A stretch of 64,000 bases of DNA from Longitalea luteola (GCF_017356035.1 NZ_JAFIQX010000002.1:558001-622000), one strand, 5' to 3'. Numbered from the stretch's first letter, positions 36,533 to 45,271 are shown. The notes: generated by a model not told the origin, from the letters alone. Translations and numbers: made by a program.

Positions 36533-37939
36533 ATGTTTATTAAGCAATTGTACACCAGCTGCTTGAGCGAAGCAGCTTATTATATTGAAAGTGACGGAGT
36601 TGCGGCTATCGTGGACCCCCTCAGGGATATTGACGGATACCTACAGCTTGCGAGCGAACGGAATGCAGCCATCAAATATATCTTCGAAACCCATTTTCAC
36701 GCCGATTTTGTAAGCGGTCACCTCGACCTGCAAAAAGCTACCGGCGCCCCCATCGTTTACGGACCAAATACCGAAACCCGGTTTCCCATTCACCTGGCCA
36801 AAGACGGTGAAAGCTTTCCATTAGGCAAAGCCACTATTGAAGTAATACATACGCCTGGGCATACGATTGAAAGCACCTGCTACCTGCTGCGCGATGAAAC
36901 AGGTAAACCACATGCTGTGTTTACCGGCGATACCTTGTTTGTGGGTGAAGTAGGCAGGCCCGATCTCAGCAGCGGCGATCTGGGCAAGGAAGAACTGGCC
37001 AGCCTGTTGTTCGATTCGTTGAACAATAAAATAGCTGGCCTGCCCGATGACGTTATTGTATACCCTGCCCATGGCCCTGGCAGTAATTGCGGTAAGAATC
37101 TCGGACCGGCTACCAGCAGCACTATCGGCCAGGAAAAGCAAAACAACTATGCACTGCAGCCACAGACCCGCGAGGAGTTTATAAAGGCCGTTACAGCCGA
37201 TCTGCCGGCAGCGCCTACTTATTTTCCAATAAATGCAAGGATCAATAAAGAAGGCTACGACAGCCTCGAAAAGATAATGGAAACTGCCCTCGCACCGTTG
37301 AGTGTAGCTGATTTCAAACAATGGATGCAGCAGGATGATACCATCATTCTCGATACCCGTAAAGCCGGCGATTTCACCAAACAGTTTGTGCCGGGTTCTA
37401 TAAGCATTGGTCTGGAAGGACGTTTCGCTGAATGGGCCGGTAGTTTATTACCGTTTGATAAACCCATCATCCTGGTAACGGAAGCAGGAGAAGAAAAAGA
37501 AAGTGTGATCCGGTTGGCGCGGGTAGGTTTTTCCCAGATCCATGGTTACCTGTCTGGCGGGGTAGAAGCCTGGCAGCAGGCCGGTGAAGAGATCGACCTG
37601 ATCATTGACGTTGAAGTAGATGAACTGGCGATGGATCTGCCTTATGACGATCACCTCGTAGCGGTTGACGTTCGGCGTGAAGCAGAGTTTGCCGATGGGC
37701 ATGTGCGCGGCGCTGTGAACATCCCTTTGAATGAAATGACCGATCCCGGTTCCATGGCCAATATCGAAGAGCACCAGAATTTATACCTGTATTGCGGCAG
37801 CGGCTATCGAAGCGTGATCGCAGCCTCCTTAATGAAACGGCAGGGCATTCATAACCTGCGCAATGTATTGGGTGGCTTTAATGCCATCAGGGTGCAGCAG
37901 GGTATTGAGGTCGTGAAAGATAGCAGTGTGTTGAACTAG
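36533..37939 (+). CDS. MBL-fold persulfide dioxygenase-like protein with two rhodanese domains
   Basis: 468 residues. Residues 1-230 are an ETHE1-like metallo-beta-lactamase fold: THFHADFVSGH, HTPGHT, FTGDTLFVGEVGRPDL and PAHGPGSNCG. Two rhodanese domains follow. The first (about 260-355) lacks a catalytic Cys at its loop (VTEAGEEKE). The second (about 370-460) has the active Cys in LYCGSGYRS. ETHE1 enzymes oxidise glutathione persulfide to sulfite and rhodaneses transfer sulfur, so the fusion fits sulfide/persulfide removal. The ArsR-like gene upstream is a likely regulator. Confidence 0.9.
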   Translation: MFIKQLYTSCLSEAAYYIESDGVAAIVDPLRDIDGYLQLASERNAAIKYIFETHFHADFVSGHLDLQKATGAPIVYGPNTETRFPIHLAKDGESFPLGKATIEVIHTPGHTIESTCYLLRDETGKPHAVFTGDTLFVGEVGRPDLSSGDLGKEELASLLFDSLNNKIAGLPDDVIVYPAHGPGSNCGKNLGPATSSTIGQEKQNNYALQPQTREEFIKAVTADLPAAPTYFPINARINKEGYDSLEKIMETALAPLSVADFKQWMQQDDTIILDTRKAGDFTKQFVPGSISIGLEGRFAEWAGSLLPFDKPIILVTEAGEEKESVIRLARVGFSQIHGYLSGGVEAWQQAGEEIDLIIDVEVDELAMDLPYDDHLVAVDVRREAEFADGHVRGAVNIPLNEMTDPGSMANIEEHQNLYLYCGSGYRSVIAASLMKRQGIHNLRNVLGGFNAIRVQQGIEVVKDSSVLN

Positions 37940-38035
37940 CTGGTGATAAGTAGCTAGTGGCGGGTAGGGTCCTTTAGTGCAGTTATCCTGTATATGATCG
38001 GCCTTCCGCATCTTCAATGCAGCAAAACAATGGAC

Positions 38036-38076
38036 AAACCTATAAGGCTTAGCATTAACTAAAACCTTATAGGTTT
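38036..38076 (+). terminator. Terminator after the MBL-rhodanese gene
   Basis: AAACCTATAAGG / CCTTATAGGTTT, 12-bp perfect stem, 17-nt loop, followed by TTGTC. Confidence 0.8.
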
Positions 38077-38113
38077 TTGTCTTTCACAGCTACCAGTCAC
38101 TTATTACTGCTTA

Positions 38114-38776
38114 TTACACGTTCACAATGTTATTCTTGATAGCAAATAAAACAAGGCCCACGCGGCTTTTTACATTCAATTTTTCAAACAGGGCATCCCG
38201 GTAGCCATCTATCGTGCGGGCGCTGAGGAACATTTTCTCCGCTATTTCCTTATAAGTCATTTCAGTGCAAACCAGTTTCAGGAATTCTATCTCCCGTACA
38301 TTCAACGGAACGAGGCATTTCATGGGATCACCTGGCTCAGCTAACTGGCTAACGGCACGAATGAGCTTGCCAGTGATAAGTTCAGAATAAAAATATCCTT
38401 TGCGCATGAGGTAATCAAGTGTGCGGCGAAATGCTGTGGGGTCAATGTCTTTCAACACATAACCCTTGGCGCCGTTCTTCATCATCCGGATGATGGAGCT
38501 CTCGTTGTCATACATGGAAAGAGCCAGGATCTTGATGCCGGGGTAAGTACGTTTCAACCAAAGGGCTGTTTCATACCCATCGAGCTCAGGCCGTTTGATC
38601 TCGTTCAGTACAGCATCGGGCAAATACCTGGGTTGTAATTGTTTGATTAGATCTCTTCCACTACTGGCTTCAAATAGAATGGCATAGGTTTCAAGCCCCC
38701 GGAGAAGATTTGCAAGTCCGTTGCGTAGCAGAATGTGGTCATCTACAATCGCCACGCTGGCATTAGTCTTTAGCAT
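38114..38776 (-). CDS. NarL/LuxR-type response regulator with Glu at the phospho-acceptor site
   Basis: 220 residues. Receiver domain 1-125 (VAIVDDHILLRNGLANLL, ALSMYDNES, GYVLKD) and a LuxR-type helix-turn-helix near 160-215 (LNVREIEFLKLVCTEMTYKEIAEKMF, followed by VKSRVGLVLFAI). Where a receiver normally reads VLLDI, this one reads VLNEI: the phosphorylatable Asp is replaced by Glu. The acidic pair DD, the Ser and the Lys are present. Glu can mimic phosphate, so it may be always active or phosphate-independent. The gene is preceded by the remains of a histidine kinase gene. Confidence 0.9.
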   Translation of the reverse strand: MLKTNASVAIVDDHILLRNGLANLLRGLETYAILFEASSGRDLIKQLQPRYLPDAVLNEIKRPELDGYETALWLKRTYPGIKILALSMYDNESSIIRMMKNGAKGYVLKDIDPTAFRRTLDYLMRKGYFYSELITGKLIRAVSQLAEPGDPMKCLVPLNVREIEFLKLVCTEMTYKEIAEKMFLSARTIDGYRDALFEKLNVKSRVGLVLFAIKNNIVNV

Positions 38777-38789
38777 AATGGTTAAGGGT

Positions 38790-39040
38790 TTATGGTGAGG
38801 AAAAGGGTAGGGTAGAAAACACTGTAGTTCCTATTCGGGGGATACTGGTAAGGTTGATTTGTGCACCGACTAATTGGGTCCGGTTCTGCTTTTCCGGCCC
38901 TTATTCAAAATTAGGATTTTCAATTATATCCTGCAATCTAAAATAGTTCATTTACCCTTGTCCGTTATGGTTATTGCTATGTCCCCAGGCAAGAAATTGA
39001 TCAGGATTAAGAGCGTGGTCGTTCGGTTCCTGCCAAATGG
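38790..39040 (-). pseudogene. Decayed histidine kinase HATPase-domain remnant
   Basis: Directly upstream of the response regulator. On the minus strand one frame reads LPGDIAITITDKGK then a stop (38948), like a HATPase G1 box DxGxG. After a frame change a second piece reads QNRTQLVGAQINLTSIP then RIGTTVFSTLPF and stops at 38790, like the G2 box GTTV and C-terminus of a kinase of the NarX/LytS-type group. Stops (TAA) interrupt between the pieces and no sensor or H-box part is found. The remnant ends next to lpxL, so the kinase front was deleted. Confidence 0.65.
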
Positions 39041-39170
39041 CGGCAGGCTGTGCTGTAAACATGAATGTGAGAACACTATTTGCCATGCCTGACAGGCCTG
39101 TTGCCGTAATAATGGGCAACGGATGCAGGTATAATCTTCAGGAGTGTATGGGAATGAGGAAGTAGGCGCG

Positions 39171-40058
39171 TTACTGTTCACCTACCCAATGTTTTCTGTA
39201 TTCTTCTTTCCATTCCCGTTTCCAGCGGCGGTGGCTCCACAACCACATATCGGGTTGTTGTTTGATCACATTTTCGAGGTAACGTGCATAACGCAGGGTA
39301 AGTTCGCCGCGTTCAAGTGAACCGGGTTCCATTTCCGCCAGCGTAAATACTACCTTGTAATATCCCCGGCGCGGTTTTTCAATATTGGCAAATACAACGG
39401 GGATATTCCCCGCGCGGGCGCCGGTCTCGGGACCGGTAACAAAGGGCGTTGGTTTGCCGAAAAAGTTCAGCCAGAAGCTTTTCTCGGGGTTGGCAGGCGC
39501 CTGATCGGCTACCAGTCCGATGCAATATTGCCGGTTGCGCCAGGGAATCATAGCATGACGCATATCGGTGGCGGGCAGTAATACCGAACCTGATTTTGAT
39601 CGAAGTTTTCTGAATAACCGGTCGAATATTTTATTCTTAATAGGCATATAAACCCCCAGGAAGGTATAATGCATTTCTTTGGCGCCTGCGAGGTTGGCCC
39701 ATTCCCAGTTAAAGGTATGGCCTAAATGGATCTGGCAACTGCGGCCGGTTTTATACAGATCATTTAACACTTCCCAATTGCCGCTTACCCGTTTTTGAAT
39801 ATAGGTATCGCTGGCGGAAACCATTTTCAGGCTTTCGATGATGGAGTCGATAAAATTATGGTAGAACCTGGAGGCGATCTTTTTACGTTCGGCCAGGCTT
39901 TTTTCAGGGAATACCAGCTGCAGGTTATTGAGCACCACTTTACGGCGATAGCCCAACAGGCGGTAAACCAATAGATAAAAGCCATCGGATAAAATATACA
40001 ATACACGTAGCGGCAGTAACGAAACGAGGTACAATAAACCGTAAACAATATAATACAT
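39171..40058 (-). CDS. lpxL: Lysophospholipid/lipid A acyltransferase (LpxL/HtrB family)
   Basis: 295 residues from ATG 40058 (MYYIVYGLLYLVSLLP), a single N-terminal membrane anchor. The acyltransferase motif HTFNWE (H-x4-E) is near residue 125; conserved blocks include LVADQAPANPEKSFW and FGKPTPFVTGPETGA. It adds a secondary acyl chain to lipid A at the inner membrane. The promoter box lies 6 bp before the ATG. It is followed on the same strand by nothing in operon; 317 bp upstream lies the AmgK-RapZ gene. Confidence 0.93.
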   Translation of the reverse strand: MYYIVYGLLYLVSLLPLRVLYILSDGFYLLVYRLLGYRRKVVLNNLQLVFPEKSLAERKKIASRFYHNFIDSIIESLKMVSASDTYIQKRVSGNWEVLNDLYKTGRSCQIHLGHTFNWEWANLAGAKEMHYTFLGVYMPIKNKIFDRLFRKLRSKSGSVLLPATDMRHAMIPWRNRQYCIGLVADQAPANPEKSFWLNFFGKPTPFVTGPETGARAGNIPVVFANIEKPRRGYYKVVFTLAEMEPGSLERGELTLRYARYLENVIKQQPDMWLWSHRRWKREWKEEYRKHWVGEQ

Positions 40059-40064
40059 GGGCTG

Positions 40065-40072
40065 CAAAGATA
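40065..40072 (-). promoter_or_regulatory. -7 promoter box TATCTTTG of lpxL
   Basis: Minus-strand TATCTTTG only 6 bp from the start codon, as at ridA; the transcript would be nearly leaderless. Confidence 0.45.
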
Positions 40073-40097
40073 GCGCTAAGTTGCCAGTTAGCACGGT

Positions 40098-40210
40098 CAA
40101 TGGTGAATAGTCAAATAGTCAATGGTCAATGGTGAATGGTGAATCGGCAATCGTCAGTCGTCAATCGTCAATCATCAGTCGGCAATCGTGAATCGTCAGT
40201 CGTGAGTGGC
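40098..40210. repeat. 7-bp tandem array, CAATGGT/CAATCGT family (16 units)
   Basis: The longest array in the window: 16 consecutive units such as CAATGGT, GAATAGT, CAATCGT, CAGTCGT, GAATCGT. One unit has 8 bp; all others keep strict 7-bp register. First part is CAATGGT-like, second part CAATCGT-like. Confidence 0.95.
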
Positions 40211-40267
40211 TCGCGAATTTTGAAATTAATAACAAAACTTACCCCACCCGATATTTTCACCCGGCGC

Positions 40268-40381
40268 TATTGCCTTTCTGCCTTTTGGGCCTTTTGCTTT
40301 CCTTGCCTTTTGTTTATTGCCTATTGCTTTTTGCCTTTTGTCTATTGCCTCTTGCTTTTGCCCATTGCCCATTGTCTATTG
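40268..40381. repeat. 7-bp tandem array, inverted copy (CCTATTG family)
   Basis: Units such as TTTATTG, CCTATTG, CTTTTTG, CCTTTTG, TCTATTG, CCCATTG, CCCATTG, the reverse complement of CAATAGG-type units. The TAG stop of the AmgK-RapZ gene (40376-40378) is inside a unit. With 40098-40210 it can form inverted arms. Confidence 0.9.
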
Positions 40382-41827
40382 ATTTATCCAGTTCTTTGAT
40401 TCCTGCTCTACATGTTTGAGCTCTACCTTCACTTTGAATTTGTTACGCAGGTGGCGGGCCAGGGCATCGGCTGCATACACGCTGCGGTGCTGGCCGCCGG
40501 TGCAGCCAAAGCTTACGCTCAGGCTTTCGAAGCCACGGCGGATATAATCTTCTACGGTGATATCTACGATGTCGAATACGCTGTTCAAAAATTCCGTCAT
40601 GCGGGTCTGCTGCTCCAGGAAATCCTTTACGCCTTTGTCTCGGCCGGTCTGGGATTTAAAATGATCCAGGCGCCCGGGATTTAAAATACCCCGGCAGTCG
40701 AATACGTAGCCGCCCCCGTTGCCCGAAGGATCGGGAGGAATGCCTTTTTTAAAAGAAAAGCTTTGCACTTTTACGGTCAACGGCGTTTCGTCATCGGCGG
40801 TCAATGGCGTGAAGCGTTCAATGATCTCATCACTTACACAAACCTGTAACACCTTGTTGAATTCAGGAACAGCTATGCCCAGGTTATGGTCGCTGATAAA
40901 GGCGCGCAGGTTCTTCAGCGCTTGCGGAATGCTGGTGAGGAACTGCGCCTTGCGCTCGAACAGTCCCCGGAAGCCGTAAGCCCCCAACACCTGCAATAAC
41001 CGTATGAGCACATAGCCGTTATACTGGCTTTTAAACAGGTCGCGGTTAACCTGTTCGGTGACGATCTGTTCAAAAGAATCAATATAATCGTCAAGCAGTC
41101 TTTCCTTCCAGTCGTCGGGCAGGTTGGCGCGTGCCTGCCAGATCATACTGGCCACATCGTATTGGGGCGCGCCCTGCATGCCGCCCTGGTAATCGATAAA
41201 ATGCACCGTGTTATCGGGCGATACGAGGATGTTGCGGCTTTGGAAGTCGCGGAACATGAAGTATTTATACTCAGTATGCGTGAGATAGGTGCTCAATGCC
41301 TCAAAATCGTCGATCAGCTTTTGCTTGTCGTAAGGTTTACGCAACGCATCGAGGAAATAATATTTGAAATACAGGAGGTCGGCCATGATAGCCTGTTTGC
41401 CAAATTCCTGGTTGGTAAGGCAGCGGGTATAATCGAGCCCTACATGGCCTTTGATCTGCAATAAAGCCAGCTGGTGCAGACTGCTTTTAAACAAGTTATA
41501 TATACCATCGGTAAAGCCTTCTGCTTCCAGGCGGTTCAATAACGACACATCGCCCAGGTCCTCCTGCAGGTAGATCGTCTTATCATCGCCCAATGCATAG
41601 ATCTCAGGAACGGGAAGCTGCTGGTTATAAAAGTGTTGGGAAAAATAAATAAAGGTTTCGTTCTCAGGAACGTTATGGCCATGGGTGGCGATACAGGTTC
41701 CTTTTTTGTCATGGATGCGAAAATAGCGTCTGTCTGACCCGGATTGAGGCAGGATTTCTATTCTTTCACAGGCTGAGCCGCTCCATTCCGTATAGAGCTT
41801 GTTGATACCGTCGATTATTGATTGCAT
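40376..41827 (-). CDS. AmgK-like sugar kinase fused to RapZ C-terminal domain
   Basis: 483 residues. Residues 1-330 are an aminoglycoside-phosphotransferase-like kinase (catalytic loop FRDFQSRNI, metal site FIDYQGG), like AmgK, the anomeric MurNAc/GlcNAc kinase of peptidoglycan recycling. Residues about 350-483 match the C-terminal domain of RapZ, which senses glucosamine-6-phosphate in enterobacteria (SFSFKKGIPPDP, VFDCRGILNPG, FGCTGGQHRSV). The RapZ P-loop half is missing. The murU-like gene upstream supports the MurNAc-kinase role. The stop lies in a repeat array. Domain assignments are strong, the metabolite sensed is inferred. Confidence 0.88.
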   Translation of the reverse strand: MQSIIDGINKLYTEWSGSACERIEILPQSGSDRRYFRIHDKKGTCIATHGHNVPENETFIYFSQHFYNQQLPVPEIYALGDDKTIYLQEDLGDVSLLNRLEAEGFTDGIYNLFKSSLHQLALLQIKGHVGLDYTRCLTNQEFGKQAIMADLLYFKYYFLDALRKPYDKQKLIDDFEALSTYLTHTEYKYFMFRDFQSRNILVSPDNTVHFIDYQGGMQGAPQYDVASMIWQARANLPDDWKERLLDDYIDSFEQIVTEQVNRDLFKSQYNGYVLIRLLQVLGAYGFRGLFERKAQFLTSIPQALKNLRAFISDHNLGIAVPEFNKVLQVCVSDEIIERFTPLTADDETPLTVKVQSFSFKKGIPPDPSGNGGGYVFDCRGILNPGRLDHFKSQTGRDKGVKDFLEQQTRMTEFLNSVFDIVDITVEDYIRRGFESLSVSFGCTGGQHRSVYAADALARHLRNKFKVKVELKHVEQESKNWINQ

Positions 41828-41947
41828 AGTGTTATTAGGTCAGTAAAAATAACGTAATAAACTCATGCCGGGATGCAAAAAAACGCAGTTAAATTTTCCC
41901 CAATCGAGCGTGGTGTCAGGCACTCGCAATGCCCACCGTTGTTATGT

Positions 41948-42664
41948 TTATTTGCTGAACAACAATTCGGCTTCAGCTACCGAATCGGGTTTGCCCACAT
42001 CGATAAACCGGGAGCCGCTATGGTCGAAGCCTTTAATGATATGGCTGGGGGCCAGTTCCAGGTAGGTATCTACGATGGAGAATTTGCCCTGGCGTTGAAC
42101 GAGCGATAATAATTTCTTACTGATGAGGTGAATGCCACTGAATGCTTTGGGAATGTATGTGGTGGCGGAGCGGGCAATCCGTTCTTCGCCTGTTTTGGTA
42201 TTGCGCCAGCCGCAGAGGGTATTGTTTTCGTCGAACAGGAAATACCGGGAGGTGATGCGATCGGTTATGGCAATGGTTGATAAGGGCTGCTGTTGCTGAT
42301 GAAAGGCAATGAGCTTACCCAGATCAAGGTCGGTCAGGATGTCAACATTGATCACTACAATGGTATCTGCTGTAAAAAGCGGTTCTGCTTTTTTAATGCC
42401 GCCGCCTGTTTCGAGCAGCATATCGGTTTCATCACTGATGGTAATGTTGCTGCCCCAGCCCTGGTTCTTTTCGAGGGCGGCAATGATCTGGTCGGCAAAA
42501 TGATGCACATTCACCACGATATCAGAAATACCATATTGCTGCAGGAATTCAATATTGCGTTGCAATAAACTCTTGCCGTTTACCATGGCCAGGGCCTTGG
42601 GATGTTTGTCGGTCCAGGGTTTGAAGCGGGTGCCTAAACCGGCGGCGAAGATCATGCCCTGCAT
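41948..42664 (-). CDS. murU: MurU-like nucleotidyltransferase
   Basis: 238 residues from ATG 42664 (MQGMIFAAGLGTRFKPWTDKHPKAL). Nucleotidyltransferase motifs: GLGTRF-K, NVDILTDLDLG and SATTYIPKAFSGIHLISKK. MurU makes UDP-MurNAc from MurNAc-1-phosphate. With the AmgK-like kinase 120 bp downstream it forms the AmgK/MurU recycling shunt. An upstream ATG (42739) would add 25 residues, encoded largely by a repeated palindromic element with a Shine-Dalgarno-like GGGAGG; I prefer the shorter start. Confidence 0.85.
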   Translation of the reverse strand: MQGMIFAAGLGTRFKPWTDKHPKALAMVNGKSLLQRNIEFLQQYGISDIVVNVHHFADQIIAALEKNQGWGSNITISDETDMLLETGGGIKKAEPLFTADTIVVINVDILTDLDLGKLIAFHQQQQPLSTIAITDRITSRYFLFDENNTLCGWRNTKTGEERIARSATTYIPKAFSGIHLISKKLLSLVQRQGKFSIVDTYLELAPSHIIKGFDHSGSRFIDVGKPDSVAEAELLFSK

Positions 42665-42670
42665 CTCCCG

Positions 42671-42706
42671 GGCGCCCTCCCTGCCTCCACCAGTGGGGGA
42701 GGAGAT
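42671..42706. repeat. Palindromic dispersed element, copy 1
   Basis: A GC-rich element (CTCCCTGCCTCCACC then AGTGGGGGAGGAG on the plus strand) that resembles the copy inside nadB at 43134-43174. Read on the minus strand it codes SPTGGGREGA. Confidence 0.7.
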
Positions 42707-42783
42707 ATTAGTAATATTGTTTTGTGAATTGTTCATCATTAACGGTACTCATTTTACATGGCCTCAACTACCCGCACTCGTTT

Positions 42784-44406
42784 TTATAAAACTATGTTCT
42801 GCACCAGCGTGCTCTTGTATGGGTAGTCGGTGTTGAAATGCAGTCCACGGCTTTCTTTGCGGAACTGGGCGCATTTGACGATCAGGTAGCCAACGGTGAT
42901 CATATTGCGCAGCTCACAGAGCTGAGGCGATACGGCAGTGGTTTGATACAGGGCTTCTGTTTCTTCCCATAACAGATCCAGGCGTTTGGCCGCCCTTTCC
43001 AACCGGATGTTGGTACGCACGATACCAACATAATCGCTCATCACCTGTTGCAGTTCTTTCAGGCTTTGGGTAATAAGGATCATTTCTTTCGGCTGCGTAG
43101 TGCCGGTAGCTTTCCAGTCGGGAACGAGTTCAGCAACTCCCTCCGAGCCTCCCCCGATGGGAGACGGGGATTTTATTTTTTCTGCTGCGTCGATAAAGCA
43201 TCGATGTGCAAATACCATCGCTTCCAGCAGGGAATTGCTCGCCAGGCGGTTGGCGCCATGCAAACCGGTACTGGCGCATTCACCGGCAGCATATAAATGT
43301 TTTATAGAAGTGCGTCCCCATTCATCGGTCTTGATACCGCCGCAGCTATAGTGTGCGGCTGGCGCCACCGGTATGTACTGGGTGGCCACGTCAATTCCGA
43401 TCGACCGGCATTTCTCATAAATGTTGGGAAAATGCTCAATGAATTTATCGGTAGGTATGTGGGTAACGTCGAGGTACACATGTTCGGTACCGGTGATCTT
43501 CATTTCACTGTCTATAGCGCGGGCAACAATATCACGGGGCGCGAGGTCCTTACGCGGATCGTACCGTTCCATAAAGGCTTCGCCGTTCTTGTTGCGCAGG
43601 ATGCCGCCATCGCCGCGTACAGCTTCAGAGATAAGGAATGATTGTCCGCGTACACCCGGTTCGTACAAGGCCGTAGGGTGAAACTGGATGAATTCCATGT
43701 TCTCGATACGACCTTTCGCACGGTATACCATCGCAATGCCATCGCCGGTAGCAATATTGGGGTTGGTGGTGGATCGATATACCTGACCGTTACCGCCACT
43801 GGCCAGCACCGTTATTTTCGACAGGATCTTTTCTATCTTATTGTTCTCCCGGTTCAGTACATACACGCCATAGCACTCGATGTGCGGTGTTGATTTTGTA
43901 ACCAGGTAGCCGAGGTGGTGCTGCGTTAACAGGTCAACCACAAAACAGTGTTTTACGATCTCGATATTCGCATAGCTTTGGGCTGCTTCCAGCAGGGCCC
44001 TTTCCATTTCCTTTCCGGTAATATCCTTGTGATGTAAAATGCGGAATTCACTGTGGCCGCCTTCCTTACCAAGCTTGTAATCGCCATCAGATTCTTTGTC
44101 GAAGCGGGCGCCCCACTCAATCAATTCCTGGATGCGGTCAACGCCTTCTTTCACCACAATTTCAACTACCTGTTTATTGCACAGGCCGTCGCCGGCGATC
44201 AGCGTATCTTCAATATGTTTATCGAAGCTGTCTTTTTCAAAATCAATTACACCGGCAATTCCGCCCTGCGCATATTTTGTATTGGTTTCATCAGCCTGCG
44301 TTTTGGTGATGACCAGTACTTTTTTATCTGGAAAACGTTGAGCAGCCTTGAGTGCGAAAGTTAATCCGGCAATACCGGAGCCGATAACGAGAAAATCAGT
44401 TTGCAT
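42784..44406 (-). CDS. nadB: L-aspartate oxidase
   Basis: 540 residues. FAD enzyme that oxidises L-aspartate to iminoaspartate in NAD synthesis. Motifs: GSGIAGLTFALKAA at the N-terminus, NTKYAQGGIAGV, APRDIVARAID, HYSCGGIKTD and GECASTGLHGANRLASNSLLE. In the C-terminal helical part an 11-residue insertion SPSPIGGGSEG, encoded by a dispersed palindromic element, interrupts the family pattern but keeps the frame. nadA and nadC are not adjacent. Confidence 0.96.
   Translation of the reverse strand: MQTDFLVIGSGIAGLTFALKAAQRFPDKKVLVITKTQADETNTKYAQGGIAGVIDFEKDSFDKHIEDTLIAGDGLCNKQVVEIVVKEGVDRIQELIEWGARFDKESDGDYKLGKEGGHSEFRILHHKDITGKEMERALLEAAQSYANIEIVKHCFVVDLLTQHHLGYLVTKSTPHIECYGVYVLNRENNKIEKILSKITVLASGGNGQVYRSTTNPNIATGDGIAMVYRAKGRIENMEFIQFHPTALYEPGVRGQSFLISEAVRGDGGILRNKNGEAFMERYDPRKDLAPRDIVARAIDSEMKITGTEHVYLDVTHIPTDKFIEHFPNIYEKCRSIGIDVATQYIPVAPAAHYSCGGIKTDEWGRTSIKHLYAAGECASTGLHGANRLASNSLLEAMVFAHRCFIDAAEKIKSPSPIGGGSEGVAELVPDWKATGTTQPKEMILITQSLKELQQVMSDYVGIVRTNIRLERAAKRLDLLWEETEALYQTTAVSPQLCELRNMITVGYLIVKCAQFRKESRGLHFNTDYPYKSTLVQNIVL
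43134..43174. repeat. Palindromic dispersed element, copy 2, in frame inside nadB
   Basis: CTCCCTCCGAGCCTCCCCC followed by GATGGGAGACGGGG; homologous with 42671-42706. It encodes SPSPIGGGSEG of NadB without breaking the frame. Confidence 0.75.
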
Positions 44407-44471
44407 ATTATTGGGTTCCGAAACCTCAAACCTGGTTAAAAATGCTTATTAATTCAGTGTTATGCCGCTTC

Positions 44472-45251
44472 CTAATATTGTATTGTGTAAGCGAATTTCT
44501 CAGGTGTTTCCAGTAACTCGAGCAGGTTGTACTTCATAGTCACTGTCTTTTTATCATCCGATAATTTGATGATGGGGTTATCGGTCTTTTTTGCGGCACG
44601 TGGTAATTTAATGGTGGTGGTATACAAGATCTCCATTCCTGAGCTGGTCACCTGTTTCAACTGCGCCATTTCGGGACGTTCTTTAAACTCTTTGAATTTT
44701 TCTGCATTCACCTTTTTTTCAATAAAGCCATTTTTGATGGTAACGTCATAAATGCTGGCAATATCGCTCATGTCAGGACTTTTAGGTGCAGCCTGATCTG
44801 CTTCCCCTTCTTTTTTGCCGAACATGTTTTTCAGCGCGTTGCTCATGCCTGCACCGCTGCCGGCTTTACCTGCCATTAACTGCTGCAGGCTGTTCAGGTC
44901 TTTATAGGGAAAATTCATGTCCATTTTGAATATCTTTTCCTTGATATTCATTTGCATTTTCATTTTCGCATCTTTCAACAATGCTTTTTGTTCTGCAGTA
45001 ACATCTTTGGCTGAATCGAGTATCGATTTAAAAAGAATGGTGGTGTCAAGGACCCTGTCAAGCCCGTCTTTTTTCAATTCTTCTTCGCCGGCAAAGGTTT
45101 GCATCATTTCAATCAGCTGGCCCATATCCATTTTGGTAACATAGGTGCCACTGCCATCGGCCTTGATCTCAATTTCTTCATTTACTTCATAACAGCTGAT
45201 AAAAAAAATACTGATCGCTACAGTCAGGACATATTTAAAATACTTCTTCAT
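44472..45251 (-). CDS. Lipoprotein, function unknown
   Basis: 259 residues with signal peptide and lipobox (ISIFFISC, Cys20). After YEVNEEIEIKADGSGTYVTKMDMGQL comes a mixed alpha/beta body, a Gly-Ala-Met-rich linker (MAGKAGSGAGMSNALKNM) and a C-terminal beta-rich part. No known domain recognised. Next to galM on the same strand with a 20-bp gap, so probably co-transcribed. Confidence 0.75.
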   Translation of the reverse strand: MKKYFKYVLTVAISIFFISCYEVNEEIEIKADGSGTYVTKMDMGQLIEMMQTFAGEEELKKDGLDRVLDTTILFKSILDSAKDVTAEQKALLKDAKMKMQMNIKEKIFKMDMNFPYKDLNSLQQLMAGKAGSGAGMSNALKNMFGKKEGEADQAAPKSPDMSDIASIYDVTIKNGFIEKKVNAEKFKEFKERPEMAQLKQVTSSGMEILYTTTIKLPRAAKKTDNPIIKLSDDKKTVTMKYNLLELLETPEKFAYTIQY

Positions 45252-45271
45252 TACGGGTTATTTTAGGCAAG

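Noticed and set aside
40136-40399. 87-codon plus-strand frame with repeated NRQSS units
   Set aside because: It is a translation of the 7-bp array; no start context or family.
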